Assembly (NCBI RefSeq): GCF_900107045.1 | Contig: NZ_FNON01000006.1 | Location: forward strand, 508,754-572,753 | Direction of reading: 5' to 3' | From: Amycolatopsis xylanica | GTDB lineage: Bacteria; Actinomycetota; Actinomycetes; Mycobacteriales; Pseudonocardiaceae | Length of the DNA stretch: 64,000 bases | In this document: positions 1-8,698 of the stretch, one piece after another | Position numbering within the stretch: the first letter of the stretch is position 1 | Layout of the letters: every line of letters starts with the position of its first letter | Position numbers and translations under genes: made by a program | Notes under the pieces: model-generated | Database searches by the model: none | What the model was told of the DNA's origin: nothing | What the model saw: the letters and a program-made list of their open reading frames with translations, nothing else

Positions 1-173
1 CGCGTGACGGCCGCATCGCCTCGCGCGGCGTGCTGCTGCGGCGTGAGCTGAACGAACGGCTCTCCGTCGACGCGCAGCTGCGCGACATCGAACCGGCGCG
101 GATTTCGATCGTGCGGCTGCCTCCGTCGCACCACGGCGCCTGTGAGCTGCTCGGAAAGCATTCCCGTAGCTAA
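1..173 (+). CDS. 3' end of an unidentified protein (truncated by window start)
   Basis: An open frame runs from position 3 to a TAA at 171-173 and encodes the last 56 residues of a protein, ending LLGKHSRS. The codons have the strong third-position GC expected of a real gene here. I do not recognise the family. The fragment has a basic helical look (GVLLRRELNERLSV) followed by a short hydrophobic strand, which could suit the end of a sugar-kinase-like or regulatory protein, but that is a guess. A perfect palindrome at 189-234 lies 15 bp after the stop and could end its transcript. Confidence 0.5.
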   Translation, partial: RDGRIASRGVLLRRELNERLSVDAQLRDIEPARISIVRLPPSHHGACELLGKHSRS

Positions 174-188
174 AACGCCTGGTCAGGA

Positions 189-234
189 CTCGTGAGCGTT
201 GCGGGCGGTTCTAACCGCCCGCAACGCTCACGAG
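189..234. repeat. Extragenic palindrome, family 1, copy a (terminator-like)
   Basis: Two 22-bp arms (189-210 and 213-234) are perfectly complementary around a CT dinucleotide. The centre reads GGTTCTAACC and the outer ends CTCGTGAG/CTCACGAG. It sits between the first gene fragment and the GT87 gene. Six more copies of the design occur in this window. The stem is strong enough to act as a transcription terminator, but no T-run follows. Confidence 0.85.
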
Positions 235-288
235 CTCTGAGCTGGGGCTTCCTGACCGGGGAAGTGCCCGCCATGATTTCCTGATGGG

Positions 289-1614
289 GTGACCCGGACC
301 GTTCCCGCCGCCGCTGACGGCGAAGCTTCGGCCAGCCCTTCCCAGGATCGCCTCGCCCTGCGCAGGTCGATCGCGCGCCTGTTCCACCGCCCGAAGTCGA
401 TCTTCATCTTGGCGCTGGCGCCGCTGGTCGCGATCGGGGTCGGCTTCTGGGGCTGGCAGCACGACTGGGTTCTCGGCGTGGACAGCGCGGTCTACCGCGC
501 CGGCGCGCTCACCTTGCTCCACGGCGACCCGCTCTACGACGCGAACACGCTGATCCCGGAGCCGTGGTGGGCGCTGCTGCCGTTCACCTACCCGCCGTCC
601 GCCGCGGCCTTCTTCATCCCGCTGGCGTTCTTCCCGACCCAGGTCGCCTGGGGCCTGCTGACCGCGGTCTCGCTGGCCGCGCTGGCGCTGGTCATCCGGA
701 TCGCGATCGGCGCGCTGCCGCGCCCCGCCGAGGACGGCCCGCGCTGGTGGGCCTCGCCCGCTCGCTCGACGCTGGCGTTCTTCCTGGTCTTCTTCGCGCT
801 CGAGCCGGTCTGGCGGACGATCTTCCTCGGTCAGATCAACATCATCCTGATGGCGTTGATCATGCTCGACATCCTGGTGATCGGCGCCCGCGGTTCGCGC
901 TGGGGCGGCGTGCTGGTCGGCATCGCGGCCGCCATCAAGCTGACCCCGCTGGTCTTCATCGGGCACCTGTTCGTCACCGGCCGCCGGATGGACGCGGTGC
1001 GCGCGTTCGCGACGTTCATCGTGATCCAGGGCGCGATGTTCCTGATCAACGCGCACGACGCGGCCCGCTACTGGACGGTCACGCTGCCCGACACCGGCCG
1101 CATCGGCCCGGTGCACTGGGCGGGCAACCAGTCGCTGAACGCGCTGCTCAACCGGGCCTCCGACCTCGCGCCCTGGGCGTCGAAGGCGGCGATGGGCATC
1201 GGCATCGTGCTGGCCATCCCGGCGCTGTGGCTGATGCTCAAGTTCCACAAGAAGGGCCAGGCGCTGGCCGCGCTGCTGGTCACCGCGTTCTGGATCCTGC
1301 TTATCTCGCCGGTCTCGTGGTCGCATCACTGGGTCTGGGTGGTCCCGCTGATCGTGCTGCTGGTCTCGCGCCTGCCGCAGACGTCACCGGCGAAGGCGTG
1401 GAAGCGCTGGCTGGGTACGGCCGCGGTGTTCTACGTCTTCGTGAGCTGCGTGCTGCTGCTGTTGCCCAACGGCCGCAACGTCGAGCTGCACTGGAAGGTG
1501 TGGCAGAACATCCTCGGCAGCGCGTACATCCTGATGCCGCTCGTGCTGTTCGCCGCGATCACGCTGCGGTGGGGGCTCCAGAAACGGCGGGCGAGTGCTG
1601 CCGAAGCCGGCTAA
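289..1614 (+). CDS. GT87 (DUF2029) polytopic mannosyltransferase-like protein
   Basis: A 441-residue integral membrane protein with a short cytoplasmic N-terminus (about 1-36) and then roughly ten hydrophobic segments. The first loop carries the acidic GVDSAVYRAG motif (Asp65), the usual position of the catalytic acidic residue in GT-C glycosyltransferases. In mycobacteria this family includes PimE and other polyprenyl-phosphomannose-dependent mannosyltransferases that elongate PIM, LM and LAM, so a role in cell-envelope glycan synthesis outside the membrane is likely; the exact acceptor cannot be told. The GTG start at 289 is the first in-frame start after the upstream TGA. The 3' end overlaps the next gene, a paralogue, by 20 bp, which suggests a tandem duplication translated as a coupled pair. 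Confidence 0.85.
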   Translation: MTRTVPAAADGEASASPSQDRLALRRSIARLFHRPKSIFILALAPLVAIGVGFWGWQHDWVLGVDSAVYRAGALTLLHGDPLYDANTLIPEPWWALLPFTYPPSAAAFFIPLAFFPTQVAWGLLTAVSLAALALVIRIAIGALPRPAEDGPRWWASPARSTLAFFLVFFALEPVWRTIFLGQINIILMALIMLDILVIGARGSRWGGVLVGIAAAIKLTPLVFIGHLFVTGRRMDAVRAFATFIVIQGAMFLINAHDAARYWTVTLPDTGRIGPVHWAGNQSLNALLNRASDLAPWASKAAMGIGIVLAIPALWLMLKFHKKGQALAALLVTAFWILLISPVSWSHHWVWVVPLIVLLVSRLPQTSPAKAWKRWLGTAAVFYVFVSCVLLLLPNGRNVELHWKVWQNILGSAYILMPLVLFAAITLRWGLQKRRASAAEAG

Positions 1615-2746
1615 GGCGCTCGTCGCCGGGCTCGTCGCGGCGACGCTCGCGGTCGGGATCGTCGCCTGGCTGGCCGGGTGGCACCTGGGCGCGGACAGCG
1701 CTGTGTACCGGGCGGGCGCGCTGACCATGCTGAAGGGCGAGCAGCTTTACAGCGACCGCATGCTGACCACGCTGCCGTCGTGGGTGAACCTGCCGTTCAC
1801 GTACCCGCCAGCCGCCGCGCTGCTGTTCCTCCCGCTGGTCGCCATCCCGCCGGGGCTGATCTGGGGTGTTGTCGCGGCGCTCTCGGTGCTTTCGCTGGCC
1901 GTGGTCATCCGCGTGTTCGGCGTCCGGACGCTTTGGCTGCCCGCCGCCGTGGTCGGCGCCCTGGCGCTGGAGCCGGTGTGGAAGACGCTGTTCCTCGGGC
2001 AGATCAACCTGATCCTGATGGCCGTCATCGTGGTCGACGTGCTGGTGGTGTGCCGCCGCGGCTCGCGCTGGGGCGGCGTGCTGGTCGGTGTCGCAGCGGC
2101 CGTGAAGCTGACGCCGCTGATCTTCATCCCGCACCTGTTCCTGACCGGGCGCCGCGCGGACGCGGTCCGCGCGCTGGGCACGTTCGTGGCGCTGCAGGGC
2201 CTGATGTTCGTGGTGATCCCGTCGGACGCGGCCAAGTACTGGTCGGTCATGGGCGACCCCGGCCGGGTCGGTGCGGTGCACTGGATCTTCGACCAGTCGC
2301 TGAACGGCATGGTCAGCCGCGCCTCGCACCTCGCGCCCTGGTCGCTGACCGTGGCACTGGCCATCGGCGCCGTGCTGGCCGTGCCCGCCGTCTGGCTGGT
2401 GTGGCGGCTGCACACGCGGGGCGACGACTACGGCGCGTTGCTGGTGACGGCGTTCTACGCGCTGCTGCTGTCGCCCGTTTCGTGGACGCATCACTGGGTG
2501 TGGTCGGTGCCGCTGGTCGTGCTGCTCGTCACGCGCGGGCACCGGCTGGCCGGGTTCGCGGTCGCGGCGCTGTTCGCGAGTTGTGTGGTGATGCTGGTGC
2601 CGAACGGCGGCGACCACGAATTCCGTTGGGGCATCGGGCTTTCCGTGCTCGGGAACGCGTACGTGCTGGCAGCGGCTCTCGTGCTCGTGGTGCTCGCCGC
2701 CCGCGAAGTCCGGCTCCTGCGCAGCGCGCCTCTACCCGCTAAGTAG
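1595..2746 (+). CDS. GT87 (DUF2029) polytopic mannosyltransferase-like protein, paralogue
   Basis: A 383-residue membrane protein clearly paralogous to its upstream neighbour: both share GADSAVYRAG/GVDSAVYRAG (Asp34 here), the PFTYPP block, FLGQIN, GSRWGGVLVG, KLTPLIFI and SPVSW-HHWVW motifs. It lacks the N-terminal cytoplasmic extension of the first copy. The GTG start at 1595 lies inside the upstream gene, so translation is probably coupled. The likely role is transfer of mannose from a polyprenyl donor to an envelope glycolipid (family knowledge; substrate unknown). Its TAG stop at 2744-2746 overlaps a plausible -10 box for purK. Confidence 0.85.
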   Translation: MLPKPAKALVAGLVAATLAVGIVAWLAGWHLGADSAVYRAGALTMLKGEQLYSDRMLTTLPSWVNLPFTYPPAAALLFLPLVAIPPGLIWGVVAALSVLSLAVVIRVFGVRTLWLPAAVVGALALEPVWKTLFLGQINLILMAVIVVDVLVVCRRGSRWGGVLVGVAAAVKLTPLIFIPHLFLTGRRADAVRALGTFVALQGLMFVVIPSDAAKYWSVMGDPGRVGAVHWIFDQSLNGMVSRASHLAPWSLTVALAIGAVLAVPAVWLVWRLHTRGDDYGALLVTAFYALLLSPVSWTHHWVWSVPLVVLLVTRGHRLAGFAVAALFASCVVMLVPNGGDHEFRWGIGLSVLGNAYVLAAALVLVVLAAREVRLLRSAPLPAK

Positions 2747-2749
2747 TCT
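2744..2749 (+). promoter_or_regulatory. Candidate -10 box for purK (near-leaderless start)
   Basis: TAGTCT at 2744-2749 matches the actinobacterial TAnnnT -10 pattern and lies 10 nt before the purK ATG at 2760. No Shine-Dalgarno sequence fits between them, so transcription probably begins at or next to the start codon. The box overlaps the stop codon of the GT87 gene. Confidence 0.4.
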
Positions 2750-2759
2750 TTAACCCGCT

Positions 2760-3944
2760 ATGGACAAACACACGGGTCTTCCGATCGTCGGCATGGTGGG
2801 CGGCGGCCAGCTCGCCAGGATGACGCACCAGGCCGCCATCTCGCTCGGCCAGTCGCTGCACGTCATGGCGGCGGGCGAGAACGAGTCCGCCGGGCTGGTC
2901 GCGGGCAAGGTCGTCCAGGGGCACCACACGGACCTCGACGCGCTGCGAGCGTTCGCCAAGGAAGTGGACGTGGTGACCTTCGACCACGAGCACGTCCCGT
3001 GGGAGCACATGTACCAGCTCGCGCAGGAGGGCCACACGCTCCGGCCGGGCCCCGAGGCGCTGGCGTTCGCGCAGAACAAGCTGGTCATGCGCGAGATGAT
3101 GGCCGGAATGGACATCGCGGGCCCCGCGTTCGCCGAAGTGTCCTCTGTGGAGGACGTGGCCGCGTTCGCCGAGGCGCACTCGTGGCCGGTCGTGCTCAAG
3201 GCGGCCGAGGGCGGCTACGACGGCCGTGGCGTCTGGATGCTCGACACCGCGCAGCACGCGCGCGAGGTCGTCCCCGAGCTGCTGGCCGCGGGCACCCCGC
3301 TGCTCGTCGAGTCCAAAGTGGACATGAAGCGCGAGCTGTCGGCGCTGGTCGCCCGCTCGCCGTTCGGCCAGGGCGCCGCGTGGCCGGTGGTCGAGACCGT
3401 GCAGAGCGGCGGCATCAACACCGAGGTGCTCGCGCCCGCGCCGGGCCTGGGCGAAGGCCTCACGCAGCTGGCGCAGGATTTGGCGCTGCGGATCGCTTCC
3501 CAGCTCAATGTCGTCGGCCTGCTGGCGGTCGAGCTGTTCGAGACCGCCGACGGCCTGCTGGTCAACGAGCTCGCGATGCGCCCGCACAACTCGGGCCACT
3601 GGACCATGGACGGCGCGAGGACCTCGCAGTTCGAGCAGCACCTGCGTGCCGTGCTCGACTACCCGCTCGGCGCCACCGAACTGCTCAAGCCCGCCTGCGT
3701 GATGGGCAACGTGCTCGGCGCGGACGAGAAGCCGTCGATGGGGCCCGACGAGCGCGTCCACCACCTCTTCGCACGCTACCCGGACGCGCGGGTTCACTTG
3801 TACGGCAAGGAAGAACGCCCCGGCCGCAAACTCGGTCACGTCACTTTCCTCGGTGACCGCATGGAAGAGCTGCGCGACCGCGCGCTGCTGTCCGCACACT
3901 GGCTGTCCCACGCCGTCTGGCTGGACGGCTACGAGATCCACTAG
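2760..3944 (+). CDS. purK: N5-carboxyaminoimidazole ribonucleotide synthase PurK
   Basis: ATP-grasp enzyme of 394 residues that converts AIR, bicarbonate and ATP to N5-CAIR in purine synthesis. The N-terminus has the preATP-grasp signature GMVGGGQLARM (residues 11-21). EGGYDGRGV in the middle is the ATP-grasp lysine/glycine loop region, and NELAMRPHNSGHWT is the diagnostic metal- and substrate-binding block of PurK. Length is normal. purE follows after 9 bp with its own GGAG ribosome-binding site, giving the standard purK-purE operon. It appears to have its own promoter overlapping the end of the GT87 gene. Confidence 0.97.
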   Translation: MDKHTGLPIVGMVGGGQLARMTHQAAISLGQSLHVMAAGENESAGLVAGKVVQGHHTDLDALRAFAKEVDVVTFDHEHVPWEHMYQLAQEGHTLRPGPEALAFAQNKLVMREMMAGMDIAGPAFAEVSSVEDVAAFAEAHSWPVVLKAAEGGYDGRGVWMLDTAQHAREVVPELLAAGTPLLVESKVDMKRELSALVARSPFGQGAAWPVVETVQSGGINTEVLAPAPGLGEGLTQLAQDLALRIASQLNVVGLLAVELFETADGLLVNELAMRPHNSGHWTMDGARTSQFEQHLRAVLDYPLGATELLKPACVMGNVLGADEKPSMGPDERVHHLFARYPDARVHLYGKEERPGRKLGHVTFLGDRMEELRDRALLSAHWLSHAVWLDGYEIH

Positions 3945-3953
3945 GAGAACGTT

Positions 3954-4451
3954 ATGGCGCCGCAGGTGGGCGTGATCATGGGCAGCGACTCGGACTGGCC
4001 CGTGCTGGAGGCGGCCGGTCAGGCGCTCGACGAGTTCGGCGTCTCCTACGAGGTCGGCGTCTACTCGGCGCACCGCACCCCGCAGCGGATGCTCGACTAC
4101 GCGACGTCGGCCGTCACCCGCGGCCTCAAAGTGATCATCGCGGGCGCCGGCGGCGCCGCGCACCTGCCCGGCATGGTCGCCTCGGCCACGCCGCTGCCGG
4201 TCATCGGCGTCCCGGTCCCGCTGAAGTACCTGGACGGGATGGACTCGCTGCTGTCGATCGTCCAGATGCCCGCCGGTGTCCCGGTCGCGACCGTGTCCGT
4301 CGGCGGCGCCCGTAACGCGGGCCTGCTGGCCGTGCGCATGCTCGCCGCGTTCGACGAGGACCTGCGCAAGAAGATGACCCGCTTCCAGGCCGACCTCGAG
4401 AAGCTCGTCCTCGACAAGGACGCCGCCCTGCGATCCAAAGTCCAAGGCTGA
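3954..4451 (+). CDS. purE: N5-carboxyaminoimidazole ribonucleotide mutase PurE
   Basis: A 165-residue class I PurE that rearranges N5-CAIR to CAIR, the step after PurK. The phosphate-binding MGSDSDWPVLEAA is at residues 9-21, the catalytic His lies in SAHRTP near residue 40, and GAGGAAHLPGM near residue 65 is the second hallmark loop. The ATG at 3954 is preceded by AGGAGAACGTT, an adequate ribosome-binding site. It ends 2 bp before the convergent gene, so any terminator must lie inside that gene. Confidence 0.97.
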   Translation: MAPQVGVIMGSDSDWPVLEAAGQALDEFGVSYEVGVYSAHRTPQRMLDYATSAVTRGLKVIIAGAGGAAHLPGMVASATPLPVIGVPVPLKYLDGMDSLLSIVQMPAGVPVATVSVGGARNAGLLAVRMLAAFDEDLRKKMTRFQADLEKLVLDKDAALRSKVQG

Positions 4452-4453
4452 GC

Positions 4454-5476
4454 TCAGCCGCAGCTCACCGTCTTCGGCACGCCGGACGTGGTCGCCGGGA
4501 TGACGGGTGTGAGCTGGAGCCGGTTGTTGCTTTCGTCGGCCTCCTTGACCGCGTTCCCAGGATCGACCGAGATGGTGATCCTGGGATGGCTGCCGACGGG
4601 GACCGGCAAGGTGACAGTGGTCGGCGGCTGAGGTGATGGGCCCGCGTTCACCGTGCGGGACAGGCTGAACGCGGTCGTTTCGTTCACGACCGTGGCTCCG
4701 ATGCCCGTGACGGGACTGGCGCCTGTCGGGGTCAGCCGGAAGGTGACCTTCAGCTGACCCGGGCTGTATTCGCATTTCAAAGCCGCTTTGTCGACGGTCA
4801 AATCGAGGGGCGGGGTCTTCACCGTCCCGATCAGCACGATGCGTACTTCGGCGGTGGACGGCAAGGTGCGGACCACGAGTGTCTCGGTGACCGTCGTGTC
4901 CGTGCTCACCGGTGTGAAACTCACTGCCAACGCGCATTTCTGAGCAGGCTGCAGTGTCTTGTTCGCGCAGTCGCCGGTTACCTTGAATCTCGTCTTCTCC
5001 GCGCTCGACTCGATATCGATGAGCTGAACCGATGTCTCCCCAGAGTTCTTGATCGTGACTTTGCCGGGGCAGCCTGCCTGCGTGCAGGCCAACCCGGATG
5101 GACTGGCTTCGAGCAGGCTTTTCCCTTGCGTAGTCGGCGTGGTCGACCGGCCGAGTATCGGGATGGACGGCGGCAGCGGCAAGAGCGCCGAGTCGGTGGC
5201 TTTACCCACGATGACGCCGGTCAAGCAGGTGGCCGATACCGCGACGATGGCGACCATTCCCGCGAATGCCACGCGGAGGTGACGCCGGGGGCCGACGGTG
5301 CCGACAAAAGGCGGAATGGCGGCGCCGACAGCCGCGCCCGCCAGTTGAACGCCGACGGGTGCATTGGTCTTCGTCACCAGCAAGGTCAGCGCCAGCACGA
5401 GTGTCGAACCGATCATCGCGGCGAGCACCTCGAGCGCGGTGTTCGGCTTCGGGGCGGGCTTCTCCTTCTTGGCCAT
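4454..5476 (-). CDS. Membrane protein with choice-of-anchor-D-like and CARDB-like ectodomain
   Basis: About 340 residues. Three hydrophobic helices (about residues 15-35, 40-60 and 67-90) are followed by a roughly 250-residue Ser/Thr-rich part, probably extracytoplasmic. This contains two beta-sandwich modules: one resembling ASPM/SPD-2/hydin or choice-of-anchor D (GKVTIKNSGETSVQL to AVSFTPV), and a C-terminal CARDB-like module with the typical VDPGNAVKEADESNN motif. Function is unknown; such modules mediate adhesion or binding at the cell surface. I prefer the ATG at 5476 because AGGTGAG sits 4-10 bases upstream; the alternative GTG at 5485 lies inside that ribosome-binding site. It is a single gene, convergent with purE. 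Confidence 0.75.
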   Translation of the reverse strand: MAKKEKPAPKPNTALEVLAAMIGSTLVLALTLLVTKTNAPVGVQLAGAAVGAAIPPFVGTVGPRRHLRVAFAGMVAIVAVSATCLTGVIVGKATDSALLPLPPSIPILGRSTTPTTQGKSLLEASPSGLACTQAGCPGKVTIKNSGETSVQLIDIESSAEKTRFKVTGDCANKTLQPAQKCALAVSFTPVSTDTTVTETLVVRTLPSTAEVRIVLIGTVKTPPLDLTVDKAALKCEYSPGQLKVTFRLTPTGASPVTGIGATVVNETTAFSLSRTVNAGPSPQPPTTVTLPVPVGSHPRITISVDPGNAVKEADESNNRLQLTPVIPATTSGVPKTVSCG

Positions 5477-5565
5477 GCCACTCACCTGATCTCGTCCTTG
5501 TCTGGCGGTCCTCTTTTCCAGTCGGCTCGATCAAGGTGTTCGTTTCGATTCTCAGGAAACGACTA

Positions 5566-7212
5566 TCAAAGCTGCTGCCTGAGTTCTCGTTTGAGAATCT
5601 TGCCCGCCGCGGAAACCGGGATCTCGTCAACAAAGCGGAGTTCGCGAATCCGCTTGTAGGGCAGCACTTTCTCGTTGACGTCGGCGAGGATCCGCTCGGC
5701 GGTGGTGTCGGTAGCCTTGACGACGAAGGCGACCGGCAGCTCGCCGACGTCGGCCTGCGGCCGCCCGACCACGGCGGCCGCGGTGACGGCCGGGTGCGCG
5801 ATCAGCAGCTCCTCCAGCTCGCGCGGATAGACGTTGTAACCCTTGTACAGCAGCATGTCCTTCTTGCGGTCCACAATGGACAGGTAGCCGTCGTCGTCGA
5901 GCACGCCGATGTCGCCGGTGTGCAGCCAGCCGTCGACGAGCGCGGCCGCGGTCTCCTCCGGCCGGTTCAGGTACCCGGCCATCACCTGCGGCCCGCGCAG
6001 GCAGACCTCGCCTTCGGTGTTGGGCGGCAACGGTTCCTCGCCGCCTTCGACCGCGACCACCTTGACCTCGGTGTCGAACAGCGGCGTCCCGACCGAGCCG
6101 ACCTTGCGCAGTCCCGACCGGTACGGCGGCGAGATCACGCCGCCCATCGTGACCTCGGTCAGCCCGTAGCCTTCCGCGATCGGGACGCCGGGCAGCCGCT
6201 TCTGCAACGCCTTGATCATCTCGTGTGGCAGCGGCGCCGCGCCGGAGCTGAGCACCTGGACTGACGAAAGGTCACGGGTGTGGAAGTCGGGGCAGGTCAG
6301 CAGCGCGGCGAACAACGCGGGCGCGCCCGCGATCGTGTGCACGCGCAGGCGCTCGGCGTCGGCGCAGTACGCGGGCGGGTCGAAGCGGTCGTGCAGGTGG
6401 ATGCTGATGCCGGTCAGCACGGGGATGTTCAGGCCGCCGATCGTTCCCATCGCGTGGAACCACGGCGTCAGGTTGATCGCCACGCCGGTGCCGAGCCGCG
6501 TCGGCCACTCTTCCGGGTCACCGACTTGATCGAGTATCGGATTGCCGTCTTCGTCGACCGCGGGAAGCGAGCCGGTCTGCAGCGCCGCGCACTGCAGCGT
6601 GTTGACGACGACGTTGCGATGCGGCAGCCGCACGCCCTTCGAGCGCCCGGTGGTGCCACCCGTGTAGGACAGGTGCGCGAGGTCCCGATAGGGGTCGATC
6701 GGCACGTCAGGCCGCGTTTCGGGCTGGCCGTCATGGAACGCCTCGAAGCTCAGCTGGTCCTCGCTCACCGGCGAGACGACGATGACGCGCCGTACCCGAG
6801 TCCGGTCGCGAACGGCTTCCACAGTCCGCGAAAACGGCCCGAAGGTGACCACCGCGACGGCGCCGCAGTCGGCGAGCTGGAAGGCCAGATCGTCGGCGGG
6901 CAGCAGCGGGTTGGCAGGGCTGAATGTGGCTCCGGCCAGCAGGGTTCCGTAGTACGCGACGGGGTACGCGAGACAGTTCGGCAGATGGATCGCGACGACG
7001 TCGCCATGGCCGATCCCGTCGGCGAGCAGCGCGTTGGCGAACCGGCAGGCGGCCCGGTAGGTCTCGGTGAAGCTCAGGCTTCGGTCACCGTGCGCGAACG
7101 CCGTCCGGTCGCCGAAGCGGCGCGCGGCTCCGGCCGCCAGCGACCCGACGGGCGCCTCCGGGTAGTCGAGTGAGCGGGGAAACTCCGAGGGCGAGACCGT
7201 GAGATCCATCAC
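5566..7212 (-). CDS. Long-chain fatty-acid/4-coumarate-type acyl-CoA ligase (AMP-binding)
   Basis: ANL-superfamily ligase of 548 residues that activates a carboxylic acid to acyl-AMP and then acyl-CoA. The P-loop-like YTGGTTGRSKG is at about residues 183-193, followed by the EGYGLTE motif, the LHTGDIG/DDDGYLSIVDRKKD hinge at about 430-455 and the C-terminal AAGKILKRELR with the catalytic lysine. Length is typical of FadD or 4CL-like enzymes. It is transcribed divergently from an acyl-CoA dehydrogenase across about 120 bp, consistent with a shared role in acyl-CoA use. The substrate cannot be read from sequence. Confidence 0.9.
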   Translation of the reverse strand: MMDLTVSPSEFPRSLDYPEAPVGSLAAGAARRFGDRTAFAHGDRSLSFTETYRAACRFANALLADGIGHGDVVAIHLPNCLAYPVAYYGTLLAGATFSPANPLLPADDLAFQLADCGAVAVVTFGPFSRTVEAVRDRTRVRRVIVVSPVSEDQLSFEAFHDGQPETRPDVPIDPYRDLAHLSYTGGTTGRSKGVRLPHRNVVVNTLQCAALQTGSLPAVDEDGNPILDQVGDPEEWPTRLGTGVAINLTPWFHAMGTIGGLNIPVLTGISIHLHDRFDPPAYCADAERLRVHTIAGAPALFAALLTCPDFHTRDLSSVQVLSSGAAPLPHEMIKALQKRLPGVPIAEGYGLTEVTMGGVISPPYRSGLRKVGSVGTPLFDTEVKVVAVEGGEEPLPPNTEGEVCLRGPQVMAGYLNRPEETAAALVDGWLHTGDIGVLDDDGYLSIVDRKKDMLLYKGYNVYPRELEELLIAHPAVTAAAVVGRPQADVGELPVAFVVKATDTTAERILADVNEKVLPYKRIRELRFVDEIPVSAAGKILKRELRQQL

Positions 7213-7333
7213 TCGAACCTACGAAAACTGGGGTGCGGAGCACAAGAACTGGGGTGGACGCCACAGCCCACGTCAGTGAACGGGCGCTAACATCGAGAGG
7301 TTGGGAAATCCTTGCTCGAGAGAGGTGACGCAG

Positions 7334-8497
7334 GTGTCTGAAGGCCCCGGGCTGTACGAACTGGCCGAGGAGCACGAGGAGCTGCGTGCTGCCGTACGCG
7401 CACTCGCCGAGAAGGAGATCCTCCCGTACGCCGCCGAGGTGGACGAGCAGGAGCGGTACCCGGCGGAGGCCAACGCCGCGCTGGTGAAGGCCGGCTTCAA
7501 CGCCGTCCACATCCCCGACGAGTACGAGGGCCAGGGCGCCGACGCGATCGCCGCCTGCATCGTCATCGAAGAAGTGGCCAGGGTGGACGCTTCGGCCTCG
7601 CTCATCCCCGCGGTCAACAAGCTCGGCACCCAGCCGATCATCCTGTCCGCCTCGGACCAGCTCAAGAAGCTCGTCCTCCCGTCGATCGCCTCCGGCGAGG
7701 CCTCGGCCTCCTACGCGCTGTCCGAGCGCGAAGCCGGTTCCGACACGGCGTCGATGCGCTGCCGCGCCCGCCTCGAAGGCTCCACCTGGGTCCTCAACGG
7801 CACCAAGTGCTGGATCACCAACGCGGGCGAGTCCTCCTGGTACACGGTCATGGCCGTCACCGACCCCAATGCCGAGAAGAAGGCCAACGGCATCTCGGCG
7901 TTCGTCGTGCACAAGGACGACCCGGGCTTCTCGGTCGGCCCCAAGGAACGCAAACTCGGCATCAAGGGCTCGCCCACCCGCGAGATCTACTTCGAGAACT
8001 GCGTCATCCCCGAGGACCGCATCATCGGCGAGCCCGGCACGGGCCTCAAGACCGCGCTCCGCACGCTCGACCACACCCGCCCCACCATCGGCGCGCAGGC
8101 GCTGGGCATCGCGCAGGGCGCGCTGGACGCGTCGATCGCCTACGTCAAGGACCGCAAGCAGTTCGGCAAGGCCATCGCCGACTTCCAGGGCATCCAGTTC
8201 ATGCTCGCCGACATGGGCACCAAGATCGAGGCCGCCCGCCACCTCGTCTACGCCTCGGCCGCTGCGACCGAGCGCGGCGACAAGCGCGCCGGCTTCATGG
8301 CCTCGGCCGCGAAGGCGTACGCGTCGGACATCTCCATGCAGGTGACCACGGACGCCGTCCAGCTCTTCGGCGGCGCGGGCTACACCCGCGACTTCCCGGT
8401 CGAGCGCATGATGCGCGACGCCAAGATCACCCAGATCTACGAAGGCACCAACCAGATCCAGAAGGTCGTGATGGCCCGCGCCCTGCTCAGGGGCTGA
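7334..8497 (+). CDS. Acyl-CoA dehydrogenase (FadE25-like)
   Basis: A 387-residue FAD-dependent acyl-CoA dehydrogenase catalysing alpha-beta desaturation of acyl-CoA. Family blocks are present: YALSEREAGSDTASM (flavin/substrate site), WITNAGESSWY, the LDHTRPTIGAQALGIAQGALD helix, QLFGGAGYTRDFPVERMMRD and QIYEGTNQIQ, whose Glu is the catalytic base in short/medium-chain enzymes. I chose the GTG at 7334 because GAGAGGTGA lies 7 bases upstream; a longer frame opens at 7301 but has no such site. From memory, M. tuberculosis fadE25 also lies next to purE-purK. Two extragenic palindromes follow, the first with a T-run. Confidence 0.92.
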   Translation: MSEGPGLYELAEEHEELRAAVRALAEKEILPYAAEVDEQERYPAEANAALVKAGFNAVHIPDEYEGQGADAIAACIVIEEVARVDASASLIPAVNKLGTQPIILSASDQLKKLVLPSIASGEASASYALSEREAGSDTASMRCRARLEGSTWVLNGTKCWITNAGESSWYTVMAVTDPNAEKKANGISAFVVHKDDPGFSVGPKERKLGIKGSPTREIYFENCVIPEDRIIGEPGTGLKTALRTLDHTRPTIGAQALGIAQGALDASIAYVKDRKQFGKAIADFQGIQFMLADMGTKIEAARHLVYASAAATERGDKRAGFMASAAKAYASDISMQVTTDAVQLFGGAGYTRDFPVERMMRDAKITQIYEGTNQIQKVVMARALLRG

Positions 8498-8507
8498 GTT
8501 TCCCCAG

Positions 8508-8557
8508 GGGTCGTGAGTGGTACGGCCGGTTCTAACCGGCCTAAACACTCACGACCC
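8508..8557 (+). terminator. Extragenic palindrome, family 1, copy b, with T-run
   Basis: 24-bp arms (8508-8531 and 8534-8557) pair around a CT dinucleotide with three mismatches in the middle; the centre is GGCCGGTTCTAACCGGCC. Five T residues follow (8558-8562), making it a good intrinsic terminator for the acyl-CoA dehydrogenase, whose stop is 10 bp upstream. Confidence 0.8.
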
Positions 8558-8584
8558 TTTTTCATGCACTGGTCATGCCCGGGG

Positions 8585-8630
8585 GTCGTGCGCGTTGCGG
8601 GCGGTTCTAACCGCCCGCAACGCGCACGAC
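8585..8630. repeat. Extragenic palindrome, family 1, copy c
   Basis: Perfect 22-bp arms (8585-8606 and 8609-8630) around CT; outer sequence GTCGTGCGCGTTGCGGGC. It lies only 27 bp after copy b, so the gap upstream of the DUF1206 gene holds two family members in a row, each from a different sub-type (GGCCGG core in b, GGGCGG core in c). Confidence 0.85.
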
Positions 8631-8698
8631 GCCTGAGGCGTTGGGCTGGTTGGAGCAGTCGATCGGCGAGGGTCACTCGGCCGGGTGAGACTGCAGTG

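Noticed and set aside
2739..4937. A 732-codon open frame antisense to purK and purE, and many similar long antisense frames
   Set aside because: They are products of very high third-position GC: the amino-acid make-up is Arg/His/Gln-rich and repetitive, no start or ribosome-binding site fits, and the opposite strand holds a clear conserved gene.
7085..8548. Recurring short peptides (RTARNAHD, RPVRTGRTTHD and similar) at the ends of several antisense frames
   Set aside because: They are translations of the family 1 palindromes, not conserved protein motifs.
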